Shown here piece by piece: positions 1-9,850 of a stretch of DNA of 64,000 bases; within the stretch, counting starts at the first letter, position 1; each line of letters begins with the position of its first letter. The translations under genes and the position numbers were made by a program. Below the pieces are notes generated by a model. That model worked only from the letters and a program-made list of their open reading frames with translations. It made no database searches and was not told where the DNA came from. The DNA comes from Fuerstiella sp. (lineage in GTDB: Bacteria > Planctomycetota > Planctomycetia > Planctomycetales > Planctomycetaceae), in NCBI GenBank assembly GCA_022447225.1, contig JAKVAZ010000008.1, positions 124,001 to 188,000 of the forward strand, given 5' to 3'.

Positions 1-1310
1 ACCCCGTTACAGTGTCTGCCTGCAGACCCGTCTCGGACGACAGTAACGAAATACGTGTAAATGGCTTTACCGATGAAAGTGCAAAACTGGACGTGAACTG
101 GGCTGCAGGACTGGAAGCACAGGCAGGCAGAACACTTTTGATGCATGTCCCGGGAATGACAATTCAGGCTGCTGACAGCATTCTGGACTGGATTGACAGT
201 GACCACACTCCCCGACAGTTCGGTGCAGAGAGAAATTACTATGTTTCGCAGCACAGTCGAAGTCTGCCGCCAAACACAGGAATCAGCGATCTAAAAGAAC
301 TGCTGGCTGTTCGCCAAGTCAGCTTCGATCAGCTGTTTGGAACGCCGGTGACTGAGCGGAGTCTGGCAGGACCGGACTCCGCCAGTTCCCTCCAGCTGCG
401 CAAAACACAGTCTTCGTACCAGCAGACGGCTCGGCCTATTCAGCCGTGGAACAATTTTCTGACCGTATTTGCTGCGGAAGAAGATGCGACCCGCACACAG
501 CGTATCCCGCTGAACTCAGACGATTTGAAAATGGTTTATGAGTCCGTCAAAGAAGAACTGGGAAAAGAGGCAGCGCAATACATTGTCGCTGTCCGGTTGT
601 TTGGAATTAAACAGAGACAGTCCCAAAGCTCTGCCCGGTCGCAGGTGCAGAATGTTCGAACACGTATCGAAGAGCAGCTGGGCATGCAAGATCCTTCTGA
701 TGACAGAAAGCAGTCCGACCCTGAACTAAAAACACTGGGCGGCTTCGATGCCTCCGGCGGACCACGCTGGAGCGTGGACAGTTTTTATGACCTGATTGGC
801 ACCTTTGTCATACCAACAACCGGAAACCGAAGACATAAAGTACTTCGCAGTCCCTGGCAGGGTGACAATAAAACAGGCGCCGAACTGGTGGTAAAAATTT
901 CCGAAGTTTTGTCACTTGCAGGAGAACAACCAAGACGGGGACGACTGAACATTAATGAAGCCCCTGAAGAACTGCTGAGAAGTCTGCCTGATATCACAGA
1001 CACTCACATCAAAAAGCTGTTGTCTTCCCGGAACCAGCGAGTTCGCAACATACAGCCTGCTCAGTGCCGTACTACAGAATGGCTGCTGACAGAAAACGTT
1101 GCCAACATTGATTTAGTCAGAAAATGGGGGCCGTATATTACGGGATGCGGAGATGTCATGACGGCCGACATTTTTTCAGCCTCCGATTCCGGCAACGGAC
1201 CGGTTCTCACCTGCCGGTTGTCCCTGAGCGCAGCAAGTGAACCACCAAGAGTCCTCTATGCAGACTCAGCACGTCTGGTCCCGGCCAATGTCCGTACAAT
1301 GTTACCCTGA
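1..1310 (+). CDS. Type II secretion GspK-like minor pseudopilin, 5' truncated by window
   Basis: The reading frame is open from base 3 at the window edge, so the N-terminus, including the expected prepilin peptide and membrane helix, lies outside. About 435 residues are visible. The C-terminal third carries a helix-hairpin-helix-like segment (RLNINEAPEELLRSLP), the pattern of the GspK/T2SSK family in which small HhH-like modules surround the core. The protein is followed by GspL/PilM-like and GspM/PilO-like genes, which supports a role as a minor pseudopilin at the tip of a type II secretion pseudopilus. The visible part is already longer than typical GspK proteins (roughly 300-350 residues), a common feature in planctomycetes. 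The assignment rests on motif and context. Confidence 0.7.
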   Translation, partial: PVTVSACRPVSDDSNEIRVNGFTDESAKLDVNWAAGLEAQAGRTLLMHVPGMTIQAADSILDWIDSDHTPRQFGAERNYYVSQHSRSLPPNTGISDLKELLAVRQVSFDQLFGTPVTERSLAGPDSASSLQLRKTQSSYQQTARPIQPWNNFLTVFAAEEDATRTQRIPLNSDDLKMVYESVKEELGKEAAQYIVAVRLFGIKQRQSQSSARSQVQNVRTRIEEQLGMQDPSDDRKQSDPELKTLGGFDASGGPRWSVDSFYDLIGTFVIPTTGNRRHKVLRSPWQGDNKTGAELVVKISEVLSLAGEQPRRGRLNINEAPEELLRSLPDITDTHIKKLLSSRNQRVRNIQPAQCRTTEWLLTENVANIDLVRKWGPYITGCGDVMTADIFSASDSGNGPVLTCRLSLSAASEPPRVLYADSARLVPANVRTMLP

Positions 1311-1317
1311 ACAGTCC

Positions 1318-1346
1318 ATGTTTTTGCGAATTCATTGCAAAAACAT
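1318..1346. repeat. Perfect inverted repeat downstream of GspK-like gene
   Basis: A perfect 10-base stem (ATGTTTTTGC at 1318-1327, GCAAAAACAT at 1337-1346) flanks a 9-base loop, a few bases after the stop codon of the first gene. It is AT-rich and lacks a clean T-run, so it may be a weak terminator, an mRNA-stabilising hairpin or an operator. It lies in the 137-base gap between two genes that otherwise look like one operon. Confidence 0.5.
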
Positions 1347-1447
1347 ATGACCTGAGACGTTTTGTGAGGCATGGTTCAACCAGAACAGGTCCGTAATACC
1401 CTTCTGTAAAGGTCGTTTCAGCCTGTGCCGAAGGAAATCATCCGACC

Positions 1448-3097
1448 ATGCGCCAGATAACTGAACGATTAAGGATGCTTGCCAGACTGCAGCCGACCGC
1501 TGCCGTCCCGCCAGTGGAATCCGGCTGGATTCGTCCCGTTCCCAGCGGTCCTCTGCTGCTGATCAGAATCTGCTCCGACTGCTGTGTGATTTACGAAATT
1601 GCGGGTAAAGGCAGAAATCTAAACTGTCGCCACCGGACCATTGTACAGCAGTCGAATGTGTCAGAAGGTGACCAGCTGCCTTCCGCCGCAGAGATGCGCG
1701 CCGCACTGAAACGGTCAGGAATCAAAACACGCAACGCCGTCTGGATCCTGCCGGAAGCATCGGTACGACACTCGGCTTTCGTACTGCCGGCATCTACAGA
1801 CACGGAAGAATACGCAACAGCGGAACTGGTTGCCGACGAAAAATTCGGTGACGGCATTCCAGATCTCCAGATGATCGTACACAAAGTATCTGCGGAATCT
1901 GTGGAACCTGCGTTGTACAGTGCCCACGTGATGTCGGGAGAATTGCTGGAAGACATTCATGAACTTTCGGACACACTGAAGCTGAAATGTCGCGGTATTT
2001 TTGCAGCAGAAATCCCGACCATCCTGCATGCTGAAACCCTGAAGACAAAGTCAGCCGTCACATGCGTACTTTCGTTTCAGAACGAAACATTCTGGATCTC
2101 TGTTTTTCTCGGCAACAGTCTGATAGCGGCTCACTCACGCGTTATTTCGGCCGACAGTCCGGACAAAGATAAAGATCAGCTGGTTGCCGGAGAAATCCGG
2201 CGAACTGTCCTGGCCACACGAAAATACAGTCCGTCCTCCGTTGAGGTTGGTTTTGTCGTGGTCAGTGAGTCCGCACTTTCGGATGAACTTCTTCAGGTGA
2301 TGGAAGAAGATTTTCACGGAACCGTAGATTTGTTCGCGCCGAGTGAATGCCCGATCCCGGTATTACCGGGTTCACAGGATACTCCCCATTCATCTTCAGC
2401 AGCAGAACAGCGATGGCTGCACGATGTCTGCTGCAGCATTCGCAGCAGAACAGGCCAAGAACTGAACTTTATTGGCAAATACAAATATCGGCGCCCTCTC
2501 ACAACGCGGCAGAAGATTACTGTCACCGGACTGGTGATTTGTCTGGCGGTCATCTGCTGGAGTCCGTTCCGCAATACCGAAGACAACACTTATCTCATCC
2601 ATCAGCTCACTGCCATCCAGTCTGAGCAGACAAAACTGGAAGAGCATCTCAGCAGGATCATGAACTCCGGCAACACGGCTGAACAGTGGCAGCAGTGGTA
2701 TGATGCCAACACCTCCAGTGTCCATCTGCTGTCAGACATCACCGGTATTTTTTTAGCCGATCGGTCCATTCGGGTGGAGCAGATCGACTGGTCTCTCGCC
2801 CCGACTCCGGAACTATTCCGCACCGTGATCGTGACAGGAACAGCACGGAATGCGGACAACGTCCTGGCCATTAACACAGAGATTAAGGTCGTACCAAATC
2901 TCGTGCTCGAAGACTGTCAGCTGGAATCAATGCGGGAAAACGAAAAATACGATGTCCGGTTCACTATGTATCTGCAGTGGCACCCGCAGAAATCACCGCA
3001 GATACAACAGGATATCTATGCGAAGGAAACCGACAGCAATATTCAAGCAGCCCCGGTACTTGGAATGGCAGACCAGACAAAGGTACCGCGGTCATGA
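1448..3097 (+). CDS. GspL/PilM-PilN-like type II secretion assembly protein
   Basis: The 549-residue protein has an N-terminal cytoplasmic part (about residues 1-350) that resembles the actin-like ATPase fold of PilM/GspL. One hydrophobic helix follows at about 354-372 (VTGLVICLAVICW), then a coiled-coil and periplasmic part (about 375-510) like PilN/GspL C-termini. In the T2SS, GspL links the cytoplasmic ATPase GspE to the pseudopilus platform at the inner membrane. The stop codon overlaps the start of the next gene in an ATGA arrangement, so the two are translationally coupled. Sequence similarity to canonical GspL is weak by eye; the call depends on topology and neighbours. Confidence 0.6.
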   Translation: MRQITERLRMLARLQPTAAVPPVESGWIRPVPSGPLLLIRICSDCCVIYEIAGKGRNLNCRHRTIVQQSNVSEGDQLPSAAEMRAALKRSGIKTRNAVWILPEASVRHSAFVLPASTDTEEYATAELVADEKFGDGIPDLQMIVHKVSAESVEPALYSAHVMSGELLEDIHELSDTLKLKCRGIFAAEIPTILHAETLKTKSAVTCVLSFQNETFWISVFLGNSLIAAHSRVISADSPDKDKDQLVAGEIRRTVLATRKYSPSSVEVGFVVVSESALSDELLQVMEEDFHGTVDLFAPSECPIPVLPGSQDTPHSSSAAEQRWLHDVCCSIRSRTGQELNFIGKYKYRRPLTTRQKITVTGLVICLAVICWSPFRNTEDNTYLIHQLTAIQSEQTKLEEHLSRIMNSGNTAEQWQQWYDANTSSVHLLSDITGIFLADRSIRVEQIDWSLAPTPELFRTVIVTGTARNADNVLAINTEIKVVPNLVLEDCQLESMRENEKYDVRFTMYLQWHPQKSPQIQQDIYAKETDSNIQAAPVLGMADQTKVPRS

Positions 3098-4071
3098 ACA
3101 GCAACAGAAAAAAAATACTGGTGATTATCATTGCCGCCGGATTTATCTGCACACGACTGGGCGAACTGAGACCAGTCGGTCAGGAAACCGGACCGGCTGT
3201 TACACCGCAGTCAGTTCTGGACGCCCAGTCACTCCTGTTACGCACTCGAAGGCAGCTGACAAAAACTGAACGTCGGATTGCTGACATTACATTATCACTT
3301 CAAAATGCACTTCCATCCGATCCGGTCGACGCGGGATTACTCCTGAGAAAACGAGTCTGTGACCTTTCTGAAGAAGCAGGACTTGACTCACCACAATTCC
3401 TCACAGAACCCACGATCGAAAGTATTGCGGAATCCGAACTGCTGACGCTGTCCTTCGAGTTCTCCGTCGAAGGCTCTCTCAAATCCTGCCTTCACTTTCT
3501 GGAGTTAACGGAGTCGATCCCGGAAGTGACTTCGATTGCGTTTGCGAGATTGTCGGCGCTTTCCCGTCAGCAGGGAGACCCGCTCAAACTTCAGCTGCGT
3601 CTGGAATCGATCGTGAGTGAGTTCTCGAACGAAGAATCACTACTCAGCAGTTACGAAACCACCCTGAGAAACCTTCCCGTCAACAAATATCATCATCAGC
3701 TGGAACAGCTGATGATGCCGGAGTCTCGTCCTCCGGTCGTTGTCCGCAGGCCCGCCTCTCCACCGAAAACTGCAAAGCGCAATCCACCACCACGAAAGAA
3801 CGTCCCGCCGCCACCGCCTCGTGCCCCGGCCTTTATTCTGGTCGGAACGATGAAAGAAAAACATTCGGGACACGCAGTTTTCTACGACACGACAAATCGC
3901 AAAAGCATTGTTGTCAGACAGGGAGAAAAATTCCAGGAGCAGAATTTCGAAGCCAAGATGCTGCTCGTCAAACATCAGAGCGTTTTCCTGAAAATGCGAG
4001 GTGGAACTAAGGAGCTCCATTTATCTGAGTCACTGCAGACAATCCCTCAGAAATTCTGGCTGCCCAAATAG
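3094..4071 (+). CDS. GspM/PilO-like protein with C-terminal GspC/PilP-like region
   Basis: The start is ATG at 3094, which shares ATGA with the upstream stop; an upstream in-frame extension is possible but would lie inside the previous gene. The 325-residue product has an N-terminal membrane anchor (about residues 7-20), a predicted coiled coil and a ferredoxin-like PilO/GspM-type region (about 45-190). A Pro-rich linker (about 215-245) follows, then a small beta domain (about 250-325) resembling the homology region of GspC or PilP. If correct, this one protein combines two inner-membrane platform components that are usually separate. It is the last gene of the visible secretion operon. Confidence 0.55.
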   Translation: MNSNRKKILVIIIAAGFICTRLGELRPVGQETGPAVTPQSVLDAQSLLLRTRRQLTKTERRIADITLSLQNALPSDPVDAGLLLRKRVCDLSEEAGLDSPQFLTEPTIESIAESELLTLSFEFSVEGSLKSCLHFLELTESIPEVTSIAFARLSALSRQQGDPLKLQLRLESIVSEFSNEESLLSSYETTLRNLPVNKYHHQLEQLMMPESRPPVVVRRPASPPKTAKRNPPPRKNVPPPPPRAPAFILVGTMKEKHSGHAVFYDTTNRKSIVVRQGEKFQEQNFEAKMLLVKHQSVFLKMRGGTKELHLSESLQTIPQKFWLPK

Positions 4072-4196
4072 CAGTACTGCGAAATATGTCTGGCCGTCAC
4101 CAGGCTTGAGTTCTGTGAAACACAAGTTGGTTTCTGATGCCCGCTCCCCACACACGAATCTGTGACCAACCTCTGTGCCACCGGTGGTGAATCAGT

Positions 4197-5240
4197 ATGA
4201 ACAGCAAACTTATTGTTGCCGTGGCCGGCGGAATCGTGCTGTGTGTACCCGTCATCCCACGTGGAGAAATGACCACGATAACGGCTGCGGACACCGAAGA
4301 TGTATTCCAGACTGCTCGACGTCTCGGGCGAGGAATCAATCTGGGTAACATGCTGGAAGCTCCGAATGAAGGAGACTGGGGAGTGCGTTTCGACGACTCT
4401 TTCCCTTCACTGATTCGTGACGTCGGTTTTGATCATGTCCGTATCCCGATCCGCTGGTCTGCCCATTTGGTCGACCCCCAGGCTACATCCATCCGGCCTG
4501 CATTCCTGCGGCGAGTTCGTGAGGTCGTCGATCAATGCCTGGCTCACGATTTGCGAGTCGTATTAAACGTCCATCACTTTAATGAAATTCATGAAGATCC
4601 CGCAGGCCAGACAAAGACACTGCAAAACATTTGGACGTGCATCGCTCGCGAATTTTTTGGGTATCCAAATCAACTCTATTTCGAACTGCTCAACGAACCG
4701 CATGGAAAGCTGACCACTCAACAGTGGAATCAGATGTTCCCTCAAATTCTCCAACAGATTCGCCAGCGTCATCCGACCCGCTGTGTGATTGTGGGACCCG
4801 GCGAGTGGAACTCGCACCGCGAACTCCCGCAACTCAGGCTGCCAGTCGAAGATCGGTTGCTGATCGCAACCTGTCACTATTATCACCCCTTTGAATTTAC
4901 TCATCAGGGTGCTGAGTGGCTTGAGGCATCTCCCCCTCCGGTGGGACGCCGCTTTCCGGCCAGCAGACAGGAACCCGCTTACATTGCGGAAGACTTCGAA
5001 AATATTGCCAGGTGGTCGCGCCGACATCAACGCCCCGTTTACATCGGCGAGTTCGGAAGTTATTCCAAAGCACCGATGCACGACCGTGTCCGCTGGACAG
5101 AACTTATTTCCCGACAGGCCCAAAAGCACTCCTTCAGCTGGGCCTACTGGGAATTCTGTTCCGGATTCGGTGTGTACGATCGGAAAAACAGAAGCTGGAA
5201 ACACGAGCTGCTGCAAAAGCTGATGCTGAATTCAAACTAA
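4197..5240 (+). CDS. Secreted GH5 family endoglucanase (cellulase)
   Basis: The 347-residue protein has an N-terminal signal peptide (hydrophobic run about residues 6-20) and a complete glycoside hydrolase family 5 (beta/alpha)8 barrel. The N-terminal GINLGN motif, the acid/base glutamate E167 in LLNEPHG and the nucleophile E285 in YIGEFGS are all present, as is the conserved HYYHPF stretch around 228. It is expected to hydrolyse beta-1,4-glucans such as cellulose or other beta-glucans outside the cytoplasm. It follows the secretion genes on the same strand after a gap of 125 bases; whether it is a substrate of that system is speculation. Confidence 0.9.
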   Translation: MNSKLIVAVAGGIVLCVPVIPRGEMTTITAADTEDVFQTARRLGRGINLGNMLEAPNEGDWGVRFDDSFPSLIRDVGFDHVRIPIRWSAHLVDPQATSIRPAFLRRVREVVDQCLAHDLRVVLNVHHFNEIHEDPAGQTKTLQNIWTCIAREFFGYPNQLYFELLNEPHGKLTTQQWNQMFPQILQQIRQRHPTRCVIVGPGEWNSHRELPQLRLPVEDRLLIATCHYYHPFEFTHQGAEWLEASPPPVGRRFPASRQEPAYIAEDFENIARWSRRHQRPVYIGEFGSYSKAPMHDRVRWTELISRQAQKHSFSWAYWEFCSGFGVYDRKNRSWKHELLQKLMLNSN

Positions 5241-5773
5241 TTGCCGAAGTTGGACTGAGTGTCGGTCCGGGGATCTTTTAAACACCGAACGCTGCAACAC
5301 ATGCAACATGTCATTTGATTCTTATAATGACCGACGTGTTGTCTGACTTCCGAAACAACCGCCGGAATTTGCAACACAGTTTCCAGGAGCAGGTTTCTTT
5401 TACGTGCGTGCTTCCGACTCGGTCAACTCAGACACCGGAAGCCTCTCATAAACAGACCCGCCGCCCCTGTGATTCGTACTTCTTTTCCCTGACTGTTCTT
5501 CGCTGGCTTACGAGAGATGCCCGCCGCAGCACCGGCTCTCTTGCTCCATGTGCCGCCGGTTTGATAGTACACTCGCACGCCACGATACGGTAAAGAACCA
5601 CGCCCCTTGCGTCTCATCGCCCACACAGGTAAACGGCGGTTTGAGAACATCCCGCGGTCCGGTCTGCTCCTCAGTGTCAGGTTGACGCACGGTCCAGGCA
5701 ACCGGTACTCCCGATTTATGATCTCAGCAAGCAAACACAATCTTTTGGGTCTCGGCTGTTCCTCGCAATTAAG
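5241..5773. other. 533-base intergenic region, convergent genes
   Basis: This gap separates the 3' ends of the endoglucanase and the nitrilase-GDPD gene. Several short frames are open on both strands, but none has recognisable protein features or a convincing ribosome binding site, and I see no clear terminator hairpin. I assign no gene here. Confidence 0.5.
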
Positions 5774-7474
5774 TTATTCTGAATCACGGATGATGTCCTG
5801 AAGCTCTGCCGGGGCATCGGTAAACAGACCGTCAACTCCCGCATCAATCAGTTGTCGAATGTCGTCCGGCTGATCGGCGCCGGCAACTAATAAAGCAATG
5901 CCGGCGTGGTGAAATCGGCCGACAAGTGTTGGCGTCAGTTCCTGCCAGGATTCGGGCGTGCAGCCGAGAACACGAAGTTGTTTGAGTCGATCGAGCAGTG
6001 ACGCTGTTTCCTGTTTTGAAATCGAAGTGCGCAGGACGCATTGAAGTCCTGGATCAATTTCCCTGAGACGCTCAATCTCTTCAGCACTGTTGACCCGAAA
6101 CACCACACGTTCGAGTGCCTCCGCCTGACTGATGATTTCCACCACCAGTGGCACCGCTTCCGGAACTTTGACATCCAGTAATATCGTTCCGGCGTCTTCG
6201 ATGGTACTCAGTGCTTCTTCCAGCGCCGGAATACGTTCACCCGCGAACAGCGGTACACCGGTTGCCTGATCAACATATTTTGACCCCGCATCCAGCTGTC
6301 GCAGTTCTGCATATTTCAGGTCCGCAATATTGCCGGTTCCATCTGTCGTTCGGGAAACATCTGCATCGTGCATGAGGACAGGGACACGGTCTTGACTGAG
6401 TCGCACGTCGAACTCCAGTATGGGAACCTCGAGCCTGAGTGACTGTTTGACCGCGGCAATCGTATTCTCGGGTCCGGGTCCACCTGCGAAGGCGATCACC
6501 TGAGTTTGAGACCGGATGAACGGATTGTCGGATTTCACTCCGGCCTTGCTCCGGTTTCTCCGATGCTGCCGGTGCAGCCGACGCCGCATTTCCTGGTTTC
6601 GCCATGACAGAAACTCCCGTTCAACCCGGTCCCGGTCATCAGGACTTTGCCTGACGGCTGACGCAATCGTAATTTCACCAAACGTGATCACCTCTTCCTT
6701 TCGATCGACGGATGTGATTTGATTGTCGTTCACGACCAGAGTGACTCCCACGTTGGCTTCCACAACGGGAACACCGTTTTCCCGTCCGCGACTGAGGACC
6801 GCTTCGTCCTGAGCCTTTGATCGCGATCCCATTGACGGAATGATCAGAAATTGCGCACCGTCAAGGACCGGAATCCTTGCCAATTGCGGATTCCAGCGGT
6901 CGTTACAGATCATCAGTCCGCAACGTCCGAACGGTGTATCAAACGCGCGGCTTTGCGAACCAAGACGATTGAACCACCACGAAGAGTGGTAGCCTTCGGC
7001 AAGCTGCATTTTGTGGTACTTACCACTGATGTCTCCGAAATGGTCAATGAACACTGCGCAGTTGAAGACGTCATCTTCAATGCGTTCGGCCAAACCAAAC
7101 ACAAGACACATCTTCAGCTCACGGGCCAAACCCCGAAATTTTTTGATGACCGGATGATCGAGCGGAACGGCAACATCGTTCATCCTCTGTTCGTCGACTT
7201 CACCGGCAATGATCTCGTTGACGACATAACCTTCCAGAACGCCTTCGGGAGCCACAGCAATCTGTGCACCTCCCTGTCCGGCCTGACGAAATGCTGCTTC
7301 CAGACGTCGGGCGTTCCCTGCCAGATCGAATTTTTTCGGTACAAACGAAATGGCTGCCACACGTACAGTTCGAGACTCTGATTCGTCTTCAGCAGCAGCA
7401 ATCGGGTCGCCAATCGCTGCGGTCAAAACAGTCAGGCAGCTGCAAAGACATCCAACAATGTCAGTCCGTGTCAT
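5774..7474 (-). CDS. Exported nitrilase-superfamily hydrolase fused to a degenerate GDPD domain
   Basis: The 566-residue protein begins with a signal peptide (about residues 1-28). Residues about 36-280 are a carbon-nitrogen hydrolase domain with a complete Glu-Lys-Cys triad: E77 (PEGVLEG), K155 (YHKMQL) and C190 (MICNDRW). After a basic linker, residues about 322-560 form a glycerophosphodiester phosphodiesterase-like TIM barrel. The PENT motif (335-338), the metal ligands E354/D356 (EFDVRL) and H369 (MHD) are kept. The family's first catalytic His-Arg (usual HRG) is replaced by F329-A330. The amidase half therefore looks active while the phosphodiesterase half may be inactive or altered. 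Both substrates are unknown. Confidence 0.85.
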   Translation of the reverse strand: MTRTDIVGCLCSCLTVLTAAIGDPIAAAEDESESRTVRVAAISFVPKKFDLAGNARRLEAAFRQAGQGGAQIAVAPEGVLEGYVVNEIIAGEVDEQRMNDVAVPLDHPVIKKFRGLARELKMCLVFGLAERIEDDVFNCAVFIDHFGDISGKYHKMQLAEGYHSSWWFNRLGSQSRAFDTPFGRCGLMICNDRWNPQLARIPVLDGAQFLIIPSMGSRSKAQDEAVLSRGRENGVPVVEANVGVTLVVNDNQITSVDRKEEVITFGEITIASAVRQSPDDRDRVEREFLSWRNQEMRRRLHRQHRRNRSKAGVKSDNPFIRSQTQVIAFAGGPGPENTIAAVKQSLRLEVPILEFDVRLSQDRVPVLMHDADVSRTTDGTGNIADLKYAELRQLDAGSKYVDQATGVPLFAGERIPALEEALSTIEDAGTILLDVKVPEAVPLVVEIISQAEALERVVFRVNSAEEIERLREIDPGLQCVLRTSISKQETASLLDRLKQLRVLGCTPESWQELTPTLVGRFHHAGIALLVAGADQPDDIRQLIDAGVDGLFTDAPAELQDIIRDSE

Positions 7475-7495
7475 GAAACCTCTCCTGTACCAGGT

Positions 7496-8125
7496 CTATC
7501 CCGTTTCCGGCGTGATGAATTTCCACGATGACAGTGCGTCACTGCCATAGCGATGATCCAGCTCAAGCATCAGCGGTACCATCAAATCCAGAGTCCGTGC
7601 GTTTATCAGCTCGCCACAATCCACGGCTCGCAATCCTGTTTCATCGATGAGCTGCATCACACGTCGTTTTGCTTCGTTATCGTCACTGCAAACCAGCACG
7701 TCCCTCTTGTCCTGACCGACGTTAGCCGACGGATCGATTGTCTGCCAGAAATTCGTCTTATACGCAGCAACCCACCGGGCCGCCGGTGCTGACTGGCCGT
7801 TCTTTTCGATCCCCGATGTCGTTCCTGGCGGCACGGCACCGAACGGGTTGGTGATGTCGATCAGAATTTTTCCGACAAGTACGTTTTCCACGGCCAGCAC
7901 CGTCGCCGCCGCATCAGAAAACCCAACCGCCAATACGACAATCTCTCCTTCCTGAGCAGCCTTCTGCAGCGACGCGCCCCGCACACCGGGTCCAATTTCT
8001 TTCGCAGCGTTTTGGGCCCTGTTCGGTGAGCGAGATCCGAGAATGACCTCATGCCCGGCATGAACGTAACTGTGTGCCAGCCCACGACCCATGCGACCTG
8101 TCCCGCCCAGGATTCCGATTCTCAT
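7496..8125 (-). CDS. F420/NADP-dependent oxidoreductase-like protein (NpdG-like)
   Basis: The start is taken as ATG at 8125, with an AGGAG-like site about a dozen bases upstream; a longer open frame to 8236 lacks conserved residues. The 209-residue protein opens with a dinucleotide-binding motif (GILGGTGRMGRGLA) and matches the NADP oxidoreductase, coenzyme F420-dependent family, with GSRSPNRA after the second strand as an NADP-specificity element. Members transfer hydride between NADP(H) and a deazaflavin or reduce other substrates, in the cytosol. Without seeing F420 biosynthesis genes, use of F420 here is not established. It is followed on the same strand by the nitrilase-GDPD gene after 21 bases, so the two may be cotranscribed. 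Confidence 0.75.
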   Translation of the reverse strand: MRIGILGGTGRMGRGLAHSYVHAGHEVILGSRSPNRAQNAAKEIGPGVRGASLQKAAQEGEIVVLAVGFSDAAATVLAVENVLVGKILIDITNPFGAVPPGTTSGIEKNGQSAPAARWVAAYKTNFWQTIDPSANVGQDKRDVLVCSDDNEAKRRVMQLIDETGLRAVDCGELINARTLDLMVPLMLELDHRYGSDALSSWKFITPETG

Positions 8126-8302
8126 AGCTGTGTTCACTCCTGTTGTCTGGTCGATCCGATCTTTTGGGGTCTGAACAAACTGATCAATCTGTCCTGGACA
8201 CTCGAACCCTGAACCTGTCTGCCGAATTGTGAGCACCGGACGACCGTGTCATGAAGGACTCACAGAAGGAATGAACCCTGGTGAACCGGACATCTCCCGG
8301 AC

Positions 8303-9490
8303 TCAGAATCTGTCGGGCATCCATGGCGGTGGTCCGGCAAAAATCGATGTTGCGGTTGCAACAGTCTGATCTCCTGCTTCGATGTGTCCCATATGCCGCA
8401 ACACGACCGGTGACAGAAATCCTGAAAACAGGGGACTGAGGCCTCGAACATGCGTTTTCAGGTCGCCGCGACCCCCATTACAAACCGTCGCAGATCCGTT
8501 CGCCACATTCAGAATAAATCGACCGTTGTTTACAGACACGATGTCATCCGTAATTTCCATATGGAGTTCTGCGTGGACGTGCGGAAGGTATCCACGCGCA
8601 CAAAGTGCCCTGCGTACATCCACCAGACGCATCATCCAGCGTTCGTGGGAAACCACCTCGGCTTTCAGTTCCGTCGGCAGCAGCAGCAAGGGTTCGACGG
8701 CCGGCCCATTCCAGGAGACCGACTTGGCCACAGAGCGGTAACTCGAAAGGAATGCCCAAATGGCCTTCGCTGCTCCGGGACTAACCGCCATCATGTCACG
8801 TACACAGAGATTGAACGGACCGGGCTTGTCGGCATCGTAATAAAATATCAAGTATCCTTCCGGCTGATCTGATTCACCGACCAGATAACGATAGACAGAT
8901 TTGTCGGCATAGGGGAATGTCACTGTTCGTTCCCACAGGCCGGTATTGCGTTCCAAATTTCCATTGGTGATCCTGGCACGAATCCGAGCCGATTCGTGAT
9001 AGGGTTCGTGGTGGACGCCCTCGATTCTGGTTAGTGGAACATCTGTTTCCCTGAGTTGGATCGAGTTCAGTGACAACCGATGCAGACAGCAGCTGCCAGC
9101 CTGTTCGTAGCCAGACCCGCGATACAGCCGCTGAGTTGTAGGGTACAGCACCGAAAGCGGCACACCCTGATCCTGCAGTTCGTTCAGTGCACAGGCCATC
9201 AGATGAGCAGCTGCACCTGAGGACCGATCCTCCGGTGCTATTGCCACGGCAGCGATGCCGGCCATGTCCAGGCAGCGTCCACCAAACCACTGGCCCGCGT
9301 GATAAATTCCCAACCCACCGATAACCCGACCGGCACGCCGTATCACACGAAAATTCGTCCGCCCGATTCGACTGACGTACCTTGTCCAGTAGTCGGTCGA
9401 CAAGCCAAATGACTGGCACTGGATTTCGCACAGACGTTGTTCTTCAGTGGCGTCGGTGAGAGTTGCGACTTCAAACAAAGCTGCCTCCAT
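8303..9490 (-). CDS. Eis-like GNAT N-acetyltransferase
   Basis: I choose ATG at 9490 (395 residues), which gives the usual length of about 400 for the Eis-like group; the frame stays open to 9643. An N-terminal GNAT domain (about residues 5-150) contains the acetyl-CoA-binding segment VAIAPEDRSSGAAA (about 82-95). A second GNAT-like region and a C-terminal sterol-carrier-protein-like domain (about 290-390) follow, matching Eis-type acetyltransferases, which modify amines such as aminoglycosides or lysines. The native substrate cannot be inferred. It lies 177 bases upstream of the oxidoreductase on the same strand. Confidence 0.75.
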   Translation of the reverse strand: MEAALFEVATLTDATEEQRLCEIQCQSFGLSTDYWTRYVSRIGRTNFRVIRRAGRVIGGLGIYHAGQWFGGRCLDMAGIAAVAIAPEDRSSGAAAHLMACALNELQDQGVPLSVLYPTTQRLYRGSGYEQAGSCCLHRLSLNSIQLRETDVPLTRIEGVHHEPYHESARIRARITNGNLERNTGLWERTVTFPYADKSVYRYLVGESDQPEGYLIFYYDADKPGPFNLCVRDMMAVSPGAAKAIWAFLSSYRSVAKSVSWNGPAVEPLLLLPTELKAEVVSHERWMMRLVDVRRALCARGYLPHVHAELHMEITDDIVSVNNGRFILNVANGSATVCNGGRGDLKTHVRGLSPLFSGFLSPVVLRHMGHIEAGDQTVATATSIFAGPPPWMPDRF

Positions 9491-9850
9491 TGACACAAAC
9501 TGGCAGGAATGCCCCTGATCGATCGAACAGGAACCAACCATGGCCACGGCTCTTACTGCCATTGTAGCGGGATCCCAGACCAATCGCATTTCCGGACGAC
9601 CGGAACAATTGAACGCTGAATCGACCGCTACCGGCAACCACACAGCTCATCATCGCTGCTCAAAACAAGGCACGTCTCCGGCACACGAATCTTAATTGTC
9701 GCCATCGAGCCGGCGATTCTGTCGTCAAGCAGCAGAGAATGCGGGCACTGAAAACGTCCCATCGAATTCATGCAATATAAGACAAGCAGTTGAATCAGGT
9801 CATGCGAATACTACGATCCACTGTCAATCAGGCTCCGAGGAGAATGTACC

